A model generated the notes under the pieces. It was not told where the DNA came from. It made no database searches and worked only from the letters and a program-made list of their open reading frames with translations. Shown in pieces: positions 1 to 5,602 of a stretch of 9,515 nucleotides of DNA (its first letter is position 1; every line of letters begins with the position of its first letter). A program made the translations under genes and the position numbers. Origin of the DNA: Bacteroidota bacterium. Its GTDB lineage: Bacteria; Bacteroidota; Bacteroidia; Flavobacteriales; Flavobacteriaceae. Location of the stretch: positions 1 through 9,515 of the forward strand of contig JAACDY010000105.1 of the NCBI GenBank assembly GCA_009936675.1. Reading direction: 5' to 3'.

Positions 1-402
1 AGATTGTTTTCCCAAAGAATCTACGATGGCATTTACTGCCTTATCGATTCCTCTTTTCAAGTCAAGTGGATTGGCTCCGGCGGCAACGTTTTTCAAACCT
101 TCCTTGACAATGGCTTGTGCCAAAATGGTTGCGGTAGTGGTACCGTCTCCAGCCAAGTCGTTGGTTTTGGAAGCTACTTCCTTAACCATTTGAGCCCCCA
201 TGTTTTCGAGTGCATCCTCTAATTCTATTTCCTTGGCGACAGTCACTCCATCCTTGGTGACTTGAGGAGCACCAAAAGATTTGCCGATGATTACGTTTCT
301 TCCTTTGGGACCTAGGGTGACTTTTACAGCATTTGCCAGTGCGTCAACACCGCGTTTTATGCCATCCCGTGCTTCTAAATCGAATTCTATTTTTTTTGCC
401 AT
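1..402 (-). CDS. groEL: 60 kDa chaperonin GroEL, N-terminal 134 residues (3' end outside window)
   Basis: GroEL forms the double-ring ATP-driven folding chamber of the cytoplasm and works with the GroES lid. The reverse complement from 402 reads in frame without a stop to position 1, giving MAKKIEFDLEARDGIKRGVD and 134 residues in all. Visible family signatures are TLGPKGRNV at residues 29-37, KSFGAP at 41-46, TKDGVTVA at 49-56 and the nucleotide-binding DGTTT at 86-90, each one residue offset from the E. coli protein as I recall it. Only the first part of the equatorial domain and the start of the intermediate domain are present. The start lies 18 nt after the groES stop, so the two are co-transcribed. 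The spacer is A-rich with no Shine-Dalgarno, as is usual in Bacteroidota. Nothing in the visible part is degenerate, so the gene is cut by the window edge rather than broken. Confidence 0.97.
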   Translation of the reverse strand, partial: MAKKIEFDLEARDGIKRGVDALANAVKVTLGPKGRNVIIGKSFGAPQVTKDGVTVAKEIELEDALENMGAQMVKEVASKTNDLAGDGTTTATILAQAIVKEGLKNVAAGANPLDLKRGIDKAVNAIVDSLGKQS

Positions 403-420
403 TTTATTTGATTTTTTCTA

Positions 421-699
421 TTAAACAATTGCTAGTATGTCACTTTCTCTCATGATCATATAATCCGAACCGTCGTGTTGAAGTTCGGTACCGGCATATT
501 TGCCATAAAGCACATGATCCCCTACTTTAACTGTTACGGGGTTTTCTGTTGTTCCTGGGCCAACAGCGACCACGGTTCCTTTTTGAGGTTTTTCTTTGGC
601 AGAATCAGGAATAATGATTCCAGAGGATGTTTTGGTTTCTGCAGCAGCAGGCTCTATTAATACGCGATCTGCTAGAGGCTGAATATTTACTTTACTCAT
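421..699 (-). CDS. groES: Co-chaperonin GroES (10 kDa)
   Basis: GroES is the heptameric lid that closes the GroEL folding cage in the cytoplasm. The 92-residue product has the usual length and pattern: the N-terminal strand NIQPLADRVLIEP (5-17), the mobile loop around residues 21-39 with the GroEL-contacting IIIP at 28-31, EKPQKGTVVAVGPG (36-49), VKVGDHVLYGKYAGTE (57-72), and the C-terminal MIMRESDILAIV. The start ATG (complement of 697-699) directly precedes SKVNIQPL and there is no better upstream start. It is the first gene of a groES-groEL pair, with groEL 18 nt downstream. The 111 nt between groES and secG contain a candidate promoter, so the pair is probably transcribed at least partly independently of the upstream genes. 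No CIRCE operator is visible in that gap. Confidence 0.98.
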   Translation of the reverse strand: MSKVNIQPLADRVLIEPAAAETKTSSGIIIPDSAKEKPQKGTVVAVGPGTTENPVTVKVGDHVLYGKYAGTELQHDGSDYMIMRESDILAIV

Positions 700-732
700 C
701 GTTAATTTTTTTTATATTATTTTCATATAGTT

Positions 733-768
733 TTCACAAATCATGCCAAGTACAAAAGCTATGACAAA
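733..768 (-). promoter_or_regulatory. Candidate promoter of groES-groEL
   Basis: On the reverse strand, TTTG (complement of 765-768) is followed after 20 nt by ATGATTTG, ending at 737. This resembles the Bacteroidota consensus TTTG-N19/20-TAnnTTTG, with the TA of the -7 box replaced by AT. The same bases also read TTGGCATGATTTGTGAA (complement of 733-749), which keeps the -24 part of a sigma-54 promoter (TTGGCA, then G) but has GA where the -12 GC should be. Either element would start transcription about 20-35 nt before the groES ATG. Both matches are imperfect and rest on inspection alone. Confidence 0.35.
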
Positions 769-810
769 TTGTAGGGAAACGGGATTAATGCTGACAGTAT
801 GGCACAAAGA

Positions 811-1167
811 CTATTCTACAGAATCGTCTTGGGGTACTTCGGGAATGGTTTCGGGTAAGGTTTCAGGGATCACCTCTGGAATAGGTTGTTCTACTGCATT
901 GTCTTGCAAAAGACGGGAATCCGAGCTTCCATTACCAGTTCCTAATGATATATTTGAAAGTAGAATGAGCACTAGCAAAAGACCAGCAAGTAACCAAGTG
1001 CTACGATCCAAAAAATCAGAGGTCTTTTGAACTCCCCCCATTTGTTGTCCACCACCACCAAAAGATGAAGACAGCCCACCACCTTTGGGGTTTTGAACCA
1101 TTACTACTAACACGAGTAGAAAACAAACAAAAATGATTAAAGCGATGAAGATCGAAAAGCTTCCCAT
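811..1167 (-). CDS. secG: Preprotein translocase subunit SecG
   Basis: SecG is the small auxiliary subunit of the SecYEG channel in the inner membrane and eases protein export. The 118-residue product has two hydrophobic segments, about residues 3-23 and 58-73. Between them lies the family signature QNPKGGGLSSSFGGGG (25-40) and then KTSDFLDRSTW (48-58), a strong match to Bacteroidota SecG. After the second membrane segment comes a non-membrane tail of about 45 residues, rich in Pro and Glu with a repeated PE-x-(I/L)-PE pattern at 97-112. The ATG (complement of 1165-1167) lies 6 nt after the stop of the upstream hypothetical gene, so it is probably translated from the lptE-containing transcript. 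No Shine-Dalgarno is seen. I saw no clear terminator after its stop before the groES promoter region. Confidence 0.95.
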   Translation of the reverse strand: MGSFSIFIALIIFVCFLLVLVVMVQNPKGGGLSSSFGGGGQQMGGVQKTSDFLDRSTWLLAGLLLVLILLSNISLGTGNGSSDSRLLQDNAVEQPIPEVIPETLPETIPEVPQDDSVE

Positions 1168-1173
1168 AATATT

Positions 1174-2037
1174 TTATTGTTGTTGCAATTTCCTGATTTT
1201 CTGAATTTGCCCTGCAAAGAAAACATTTTTTTCTGGATATTTCAAACTTAAAATCTTGTAGGCACTAATGGCTTTTTTATACTTTTTTTGTTTGACCAGA
1301 ACTTTGGCCAGCGTCTCGGTCATCAACTCCTCAGAATTAAATTCTTGTTTCAGCACTGATTCAACCGCTTCGGCCCTTGCTACGGGCGATATTTTGGGGT
1401 CGGCTTCAATGAATCGATCGATGATGGGTAACTTATCACTCAAAGGATTCTCTTTCTTAGTTTCCTTGTGCTCGATATTTTGATTTTCTTCGGTGAATTG
1501 AATCCAGTCTAAAAAATTCATTTTAAGATCTCTAGAAATATCTTCTGATTTTATGGACTGTGATTTTGATTTTATTACCGCTTTTTCTTTTGAGGGTATT
1601 TGTGGGTCTTTTTTAATTAATGGAGGTTTTTCTGCCTTTTTAGTTTGCTTTTTTTTGGGTTTTGTTTTTTGCTTCGCAGTATTTTTTGAGAAGACTTTCT
1701 CTTTTGGTTCAGTTGCCTTTTTGGGTTTTTCTTCAGGGACTTCTTTATCCTTAGAAGTTGACTCTATTTCCACAACCAAAACATCTCCGTTTTTTATCAA
1801 TTCAAATTTAGATTCGATATTTTGCTTTAGCACACCTCTGTCTGCGGTATAAAGTGCCAACTGGTTGAGGGCAATATTTAGGTCATTTTTGTTTTGATCT
1901 TTAAGGGACTTGGTGTAGAAAAATCGCGGTAGCTGGAAATAGGGATATTTTTCGATAAGGAGTGCCATTTTAGAAACCCAGACCTCATCTTGGGAATCAT
2001 AATTTTCAACCAACTTATCGAATGTTTCTCTGTTCAT
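1174..2037 (-). CDS. Uncharacterised lysine-rich cytoplasmic protein with TPR-like C-terminus
   Basis: I do not recognise a named family. The product is about 287 residues, with no signal peptide or membrane segment. Counting from ATG 2037, residues 1-85 form a helical domain (VSKMALLIEKYPYFQLPRFF, then a run resembling LNIALNQLALYTADRGVL). About 95-165 is a low-complexity lysine-rich stretch (motifs such as TKPKKKQTKK) likely to be disordered. About 170-180 carries KMNFLDWIQFT, and about 202-214 carries LPIIDRFIEADPKI. The last 50 residues (LAKVLVKQKKYKKAISAYK and following) look like one tetratricopeptide repeat plus a capping helix. A GTG start at 2049 would overlap lptE by 7 nt; I prefer the ATG, 5 nt after the lptE stop. 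It sits between lptE and secG in the same transcription unit, and similar hypothetical genes occupy this place in related genomes as I recall. A scaffold or envelope-biogenesis role is only a guess from context. Confidence 0.85.
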   Translation of the reverse strand: MNRETFDKLVENYDSQDEVWVSKMALLIEKYPYFQLPRFFYTKSLKDQNKNDLNIALNQLALYTADRGVLKQNIESKFELIKNGDVLVVEIESTSKDKEVPEEKPKKATEPKEKVFSKNTAKQKTKPKKKQTKKAEKPPLIKKDPQIPSKEKAVIKSKSQSIKSEDISRDLKMNFLDWIQFTEENQNIEHKETKKENPLSDKLPIIDRFIEADPKISPVARAEAVESVLKQEFNSEELMTETLAKVLVKQKKYKKAISAYKILSLKYPEKNVFFAGQIQKIRKLQQQ

Positions 2038-2042
2038 TGGGC

Positions 2043-2570
2043 TTACCACTTGGCCAGTGTTTCATTAAAGATATCTTGAGTAATTCTCTCAAATATTTCG
2101 TCGTGCGCTGGACCTTGAATATCATAAAGTTGTTTTTCAGCTGGAAAGTCATAAAAAAATGAAAACTTTCTTTCGAAATCGTCTTCTTCGTTATTGGTAT
2201 TGAAATAGCGAAGATTAACACTCATGGTCAGTCGGTTCTGTGCGGCTGTTAGATTTGCAGTGGAGGTCATGGGGGTGATACTGTATTGGGTAATTTCTCC
2301 CTCATAAACCAAATCACCACCTGAGTTAACCAAATTCAGATTGGTTTGCCCTAAAATAATGTCTTGAAGTGCTAGGGTGAAATCTCTATCCAATCCTGGC
2401 TCGACCGTAGAACCTGGCCTACTACCCGCTTGGTTTTCAAAAAAATTGACTTGAAAAGTCGATGCACCAGAAGGAATGGATGCACCTGTAAAGGAATAGA
2501 TTCCGCAAGCTTGCACACCCAAAAGTAATACCGATAGAAGGGGGAGTAATAGTCTATTCATTTTCTTCAT
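2043..2570 (-). CDS. lptE: LptE-family LPS-assembly lipoprotein
   Basis: LptE is an outer-membrane lipoprotein that plugs and helps assemble the LptD channel delivering lipopolysaccharide to the outer leaflet. The product from ATG 2570 is 175 residues. It has a lipoprotein signal, MKKMNR followed by a leucine-rich core, ending in the lipobox GVQAC with the lipidated Cys at 22. The mature part begins CGIYSFTGASIPSG, typical of Bacteroidota LptE, and continues with alternating strands and helices (NFFENQAG, LDRDFTLALQDII, DLVYEGEITQYSI, NRLTMSVNLRYFN). A TTG start 12 nt upstream is open, and an ATG at 2561 is also possible. The MKK start gives the best signal peptide. It overlaps the sigma-54 activator gene by 17 nt (2554-2570), implying translational coupling. 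The LptE call rests on the signal peptide, the CGIYSFTG start and the gene order; the superfamily is divergent in sequence. Confidence 0.85.
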   Translation of the reverse strand: MKKMNRLLLPLLSVLLLGVQACGIYSFTGASIPSGASTFQVNFFENQAGSRPGSTVEPGLDRDFTLALQDIILGQTNLNLVNSGGDLVYEGEITQYSITPMTSTANLTAAQNRLTMSVNLRYFNTNNEEDDFERKFSFFYDFPAEKQLYDIQGPAHDEIFERITQDIFNETLAKW

Positions 2571-3816
2571 CTTGGAGGTCAAACTGTTTGATTTTTCGGT
2601 AGAGGGTTCTTTCTGAAATACCCAATTCTTTTGCTGCTATTTTTCTTTTACCATTACTTCTTTTCAAGGCTTGCTTGATCATTTCAATTTCTTTCTCCAA
2701 TAAAGATAAGGGTTCCTCTTCAATTACCGTTTCGGCATAATCGTATTGGTTGATTGGGGGTGGACTGCTGTGAGTTTGCGGTTTACTCTCTGGAGTGATA
2801 AATTCTACCGCTTTATTTTCGTCGTCTAGCTCACCATAAATTTTTTTGATCAGTTCGGGATTATTTTTTTGAACCGATGTCATGTTTTCATTTTCCATCA
2901 ATTCATGGGTGAGTTTTTTCAAATCATTAAGGTCATTCTTCATGTCAAAGAGAACCTTGTAAAGAATTTCCCTTTCAGAGGAGAAATCAGCCTCTTTGTC
3001 CGATCGGTCAATCACTGCTGGTAGTTGTGATCCCATGTTGGGGAGATAGTTTCTCAGAGTATTGGCATTGAGTATTCTGTTTTTTTCTAAAACAGAGACT
3101 TGTTCTGCGATGTTTCGTAATTGTCGAATATTACCACTCCATCGGTATTGCTCTAAAACCTTTTGTGCATCATCATCTAGCCTTAGGGTTGGCATTTTGT
3201 ATTTTTGAGCAAAATCAGCGGCAAATTTTCTGAATAAAAGTGATATGTCTTCCTTTCTTTCTCTTAGTGGAGGTAAGTGGATTTCAACAGTACTTAGTCG
3301 ATAGTAAAGGTCTTCTCTGAATTTTCCTTTTTTGATGGCTTCATTCATTTTCACGTTGGTGGCTGCAACGATTCTTACATCTGTTTTTTGAACTTTTGAA
3401 GATCCCACTTTCATGAATTCACCGTTTTCTAATATTCTCAGAAGCATAACCTGTGTTGGTAAGGGGAGTTCTCCTACTTCGTCGAGAAAGATGGTTCCAC
3501 CATCGGCTACTTCAAAATAACCACTTCTGGAAGTAGTGGCTCCTGTAAATGCTCCTTTTTCGTGGCCAAAAAGTTCACTGTCAATGGTGCCCTCAGGAAT
3601 GGCACCACAGTTTACGGCGATGTATTTGGCGTGTTTTCTGGGTGAAAATTGATGGATTATTTTTGGAATATTTTCTTTCCCTACTCCACTTTCACCGGTC
3701 ACCAGAACGGTAATTTCCGTTGCAGATACTCGTAAGGCTTTTTCCAGAGCTCTGTTGAGCCCGTCATCGTTGCCGATGATTCCAAAACGCTGTTTGATGT
3801 TTTGTACGGATTCCAT
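2554..3816 (-). CDS. Sigma-54-dependent transcriptional activator (AAA+ with Fis-type HTH), no receiver domain
   Basis: This protein would bind upstream of sigma-54 promoters and use ATP hydrolysis to open them. The 420-residue product begins almost directly with the AAA+ domain: Walker A GESGVGKE (41-48), the sigma-54-contacting GAFTGA loop (88-93), Walker B GGTIFLDE (106-113), AATN (151-154), the LYYRL arginine region (170-174), LPPLRERKEDI (181-191) and WSGNIRQLRN (226-235). All catalytic motifs look intact. A linker of about 110 residues follows; its first half (about 280-310) looks helical or coiled-coil, its second half Pro/Ser-rich. The Fis-type helix-turn-helix is at about 373-411 (AAKELGISERTLYRKIKQF). 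There is no N-terminal receiver, GAF or PAS domain, so what controls it cannot be read from the sequence. It starts 4 nt after the miaB stop and its end overlaps lptE, so it is part of the same operon. Its target genes are unknown. Confidence 0.95.
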   Translation of the reverse strand: MESVQNIKQRFGIIGNDDGLNRALEKALRVSATEITVLVTGESGVGKENIPKIIHQFSPRKHAKYIAVNCGAIPEGTIDSELFGHEKGAFTGATTSRSGYFEVADGGTIFLDEVGELPLPTQVMLLRILENGEFMKVGSSKVQKTDVRIVAATNVKMNEAIKKGKFREDLYYRLSTVEIHLPPLRERKEDISLLFRKFAADFAQKYKMPTLRLDDDAQKVLEQYRWSGNIRQLRNIAEQVSVLEKNRILNANTLRNYLPNMGSQLPAVIDRSDKEADFSSEREILYKVLFDMKNDLNDLKKLTHELMENENMTSVQKNNPELIKKIYGELDDENKAVEFITPESKPQTHSSPPPINQYDYAETVIEEEPLSLLEKEIEMIKQALKRSNGKRKIAAKELGISERTLYRKIKQFDLQDEENE

Positions 3817-3820
3817 AATA

Positions 3821-5317
3821 TCAAATTGATGATGAGAGACCCAGTGCGTTTCCGATCAAAGTAGCAGAGGTCACCTCTTCAATCTTTACGTCAACGAAAT
3901 CTCCTACCTTGTATTTTTCTTTTGGGAAAACAGCTACAGTATTCTGGCTGGTTCTCCCACTCCAAAATTCGTTTGATCTTTTTGAGCTTTTTTCGATCAA
4001 AACACAGACTGTTTTTCCTATAAATTGTTGGGTTCTGTATTCACTGTGCACTCTTTGCAAGTCAATGATTTCTTGGAGTCTTCTTTTTTTGGTGGACTCT
4101 GGGATGTCGTCTTCAATTTTTTTGGCGGCCAAGGTGCCTGGGCGTTCGGAGTAGGCAAACATAAAACCAAAATCATATTTTACATACTCCATCAAGCTCA
4201 ATGTATCTTGATGATCTTGCTCTGTTTCTGATGGGAAACCAGCAATCATATCATGAGAAATGCCACAATCGGGGATGCTTTTACGAATGTTGTCGATCAG
4301 TTCAAAGTACTCTTCTCTACTGTGTTGTCGATTCATTTTGTTGAGTATAGCGTTGCTTCCAGACTGAACAGGGAGATGAATATAATTACAAATGTTGTCG
4401 TATTTGGCCATGGTGTGGATGACATCAATCGACATGTCTTGAGGATTAGAAGTAGAGAAACGAATTCTTATATGGGGTTGGGCTTTGGCTACCAATTCCA
4501 AGAGATTGGAGAAGTTGACCGCTGTGTTTTGTTGAAGAGGGCTGGCTTTTGAAAAGTTTTTTTTCAGTCCACCGCCATACCAGAGGTAACTGTCTACATT
4601 TTGACCCAATAGTGTAATTTCTTTGTATCCATTTTGCGACAATTGTGTAATTTCCTCCAATATACTTTTAGGATCACGACTTCTTTCTCTTCCCCTAGTA
4701 AATGGAACTACACAAAAAGTACACATATTGTCACACCCCCTTGTAATAGTAACAAAAGCGCTTACACCGTTGGTAGCCAATCTCACAGGAGCGATATCAC
4801 CATAAGTTTCTTCTTTGGATAGGATCACATTCACGGCATCTCTCTCAGCCTCGGCCTCTTTCAATAAATTAGGAAGGTCTTTATAGGCATCGGGCCCAAC
4901 AACGATATCGACCATTTTTTCCTCTTCGAGGAATTTGTGTTTTAAGCGTTCTGCCATACAGCCCAATACCCCTATTTTGAGATCTTTGTTCTTTCGTTTA
5001 AGTCCATTAAAAAGTTCCAGCCTTTTTCTAACAGTTTGTTCTGCTTTTTCTCTGATAGAGCAGGTGTTTACCAAAACCAAGTTGGCATTTTCCAATTTTT
5101 CGGTGAGTTTATAACCTTCTTGACTCAATATGGAAGCGACAATTTCACTATCAGAAAAGTTCATTTGACAACCATAGGATTCGATATAAAATTGCTTTTG
5201 AGCTTTGGGTACAGTATCCTTTACATTTGACAAAACACCAGTATTAGCGGACGAATCCTCCTTTGTGAGGGGGACGCCGTTAAAAGCATATGGATCTTTT
5301 GTAGATATTTTTGTCAT
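3821..5317 (-). CDS. miaB: tRNA-2-methylthio-N6-isopentenyladenosine-37 methylthiotransferase MiaB
   Basis: MiaB is a radical-SAM enzyme that adds a methylthio group to i6A37 of tRNAs reading codons that start with U, which stabilises codon pairing. The 498-residue product has the full architecture. The UPF0004 domain starts at FYIESYGCQMNFSDSE (43-58) with cluster cysteines C50, C86 (NTCSIREKA) and C120 (LGCMAER). The radical-SAM domain carries C195xxxC199xxC202 in RGCDNMCTFC, then PFTRGRERSR (205-214), LGQNVDSY (237-244) and HLPVQSGS (314-321). A C-terminal TRAM domain covers about 431-494. About 42 residues precede the first domain, a polar extension that I recall in other Bacteroidota MiaB proteins. 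The ATG at 5317 is preceded by a good -7 box (complement of 5345-5352). It is the first gene of the leftward block, divergent from topA. Confidence 0.97.
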   Translation of the reverse strand: MTKISTKDPYAFNGVPLTKEDSSANTGVLSNVKDTVPKAQKQFYIESYGCQMNFSDSEIVASILSQEGYKLTEKLENANLVLVNTCSIREKAEQTVRKRLELFNGLKRKNKDLKIGVLGCMAERLKHKFLEEEKMVDIVVGPDAYKDLPNLLKEAEAERDAVNVILSKEETYGDIAPVRLATNGVSAFVTITRGCDNMCTFCVVPFTRGRERSRDPKSILEEITQLSQNGYKEITLLGQNVDSYLWYGGGLKKNFSKASPLQQNTAVNFSNLLELVAKAQPHIRIRFSTSNPQDMSIDVIHTMAKYDNICNYIHLPVQSGSNAILNKMNRQHSREEYFELIDNIRKSIPDCGISHDMIAGFPSETEQDHQDTLSLMEYVKYDFGFMFAYSERPGTLAAKKIEDDIPESTKKRRLQEIIDLQRVHSEYRTQQFIGKTVCVLIEKSSKRSNEFWSGRTSQNTVAVFPKEKYKVGDFVDVKIEEVTSATLIGNALGLSSSI

Positions 5318-5344
5318 TCTATGTGAGGATCAATTATTCTGATA

Positions 5345-5375
5345 CAAATATAATTAAAACTGCCTTTTTGTCATG
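5345..5375 (-). promoter_or_regulatory. Candidate promoter of miaB and the downstream leftward genes
   Basis: On the reverse strand TATATTTG (complement of 5345-5352) matches the Bacteroidota -7 consensus TAnnTTTG exactly. Nineteen nt upstream the -33 position holds CATG rather than TTTG, so the -33 box is poor. Transcription would begin around 5338, leaving a leader of about 20 nt before the miaB ATG. The sequence between has no Shine-Dalgarno. Confidence 0.45.
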
Positions 5376-5574
5376 TTTAAGTCAGTGTTTAATTTATGAA
5401 TTTGAAAGCAGAGAGGAGTTTGTTGAAAGTTGGATTCTTTGGGTGTAAATTTCAAAAACGTTGATCATACAGGAGACGGATTTAGACGCATCGAGTGAAA
5501 CATCATCTTTTGATGAATTTCAAAATTTTACAACAGTTCGGCGTCTTTAATAGGAGTGTTAAAAAAAAACTACA

Positions 5575-5582
5575 TAATTTTG
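5575..5582 (+). promoter_or_regulatory. Candidate -7 box of the topA promoter
   Basis: TAATTTTG matches the Bacteroidota -7 consensus TAnnTTTG exactly. The -33 position about 19 nt upstream has no TTTG, and a run of nine A lies between. Transcription would start near 5588, about 15 nt before the ATG at 5603, which favours that ATG over the upstream GTG at 5495 or ATG at 5513. Confidence 0.4.
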
Positions 5583-5602
5583 CTTTCGAAAAAAATGAAT
5601 AT

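Larger units (their letters stand above)
5318..5602. other. Divergent miaB/topA intergenic region
   Basis: This 285-nt A+T-rich stretch separates the two divergent units and should hold both promoters. Besides the two candidate -7 boxes, it contains a small nested pair of inverted repeats: AGACGC at 5484-5489 with GCGTCT at 5541-5546, enclosing CATCA at 5501-5505 with TGATG at 5511-5515. The 10-mer AATTTCAAAA occurs twice (in the 5440s-5450s and near 5516-5525). From GTG 5495 the topA frame is open, but this stretch does not look like TopA sequence. I see no RNA gene or credible small ORF. Confidence 0.6.

Noticed and set aside
700..810. CIRCE operator (TTAGCACTC-N9-GAGTGCTAA) before groES
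   Set aside because: No such inverted repeat is present on either strand in this gap.
700..810. Rho-independent terminator after secG
   Set aside because: No G+C-rich stem followed by a T run was found on the coding strand; only very weak short repeats are present.
743..1030. Open frame on the + strand across secG and the groES promoter region
   Set aside because: It is antisense to secG, which has clear family motifs, and its product resembles nothing.
1553..1852. Open frame on the + strand with a Phe-rich, hydrophobic product
   Set aside because: It is the antisense of the lysine-rich stretch of the hypothetical gene; AAA/AAG codons read backwards give Phe and Leu, so the apparent hydrophobicity is an artefact.
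2038..2049. GTG start for the lysine-rich hypothetical gene, overlapping lptE by 7 nt
   Set aside because: The ATG at 2037 lies 5 nt after the lptE stop and is the simpler choice, but the GTG cannot be excluded.
2571..2582. TTG start for lptE giving four extra residues
   Set aside because: ATG 2570 gives a better signal peptide (MKKMNR) and a commoner start codon; the longer form only increases overlap with the activator gene.
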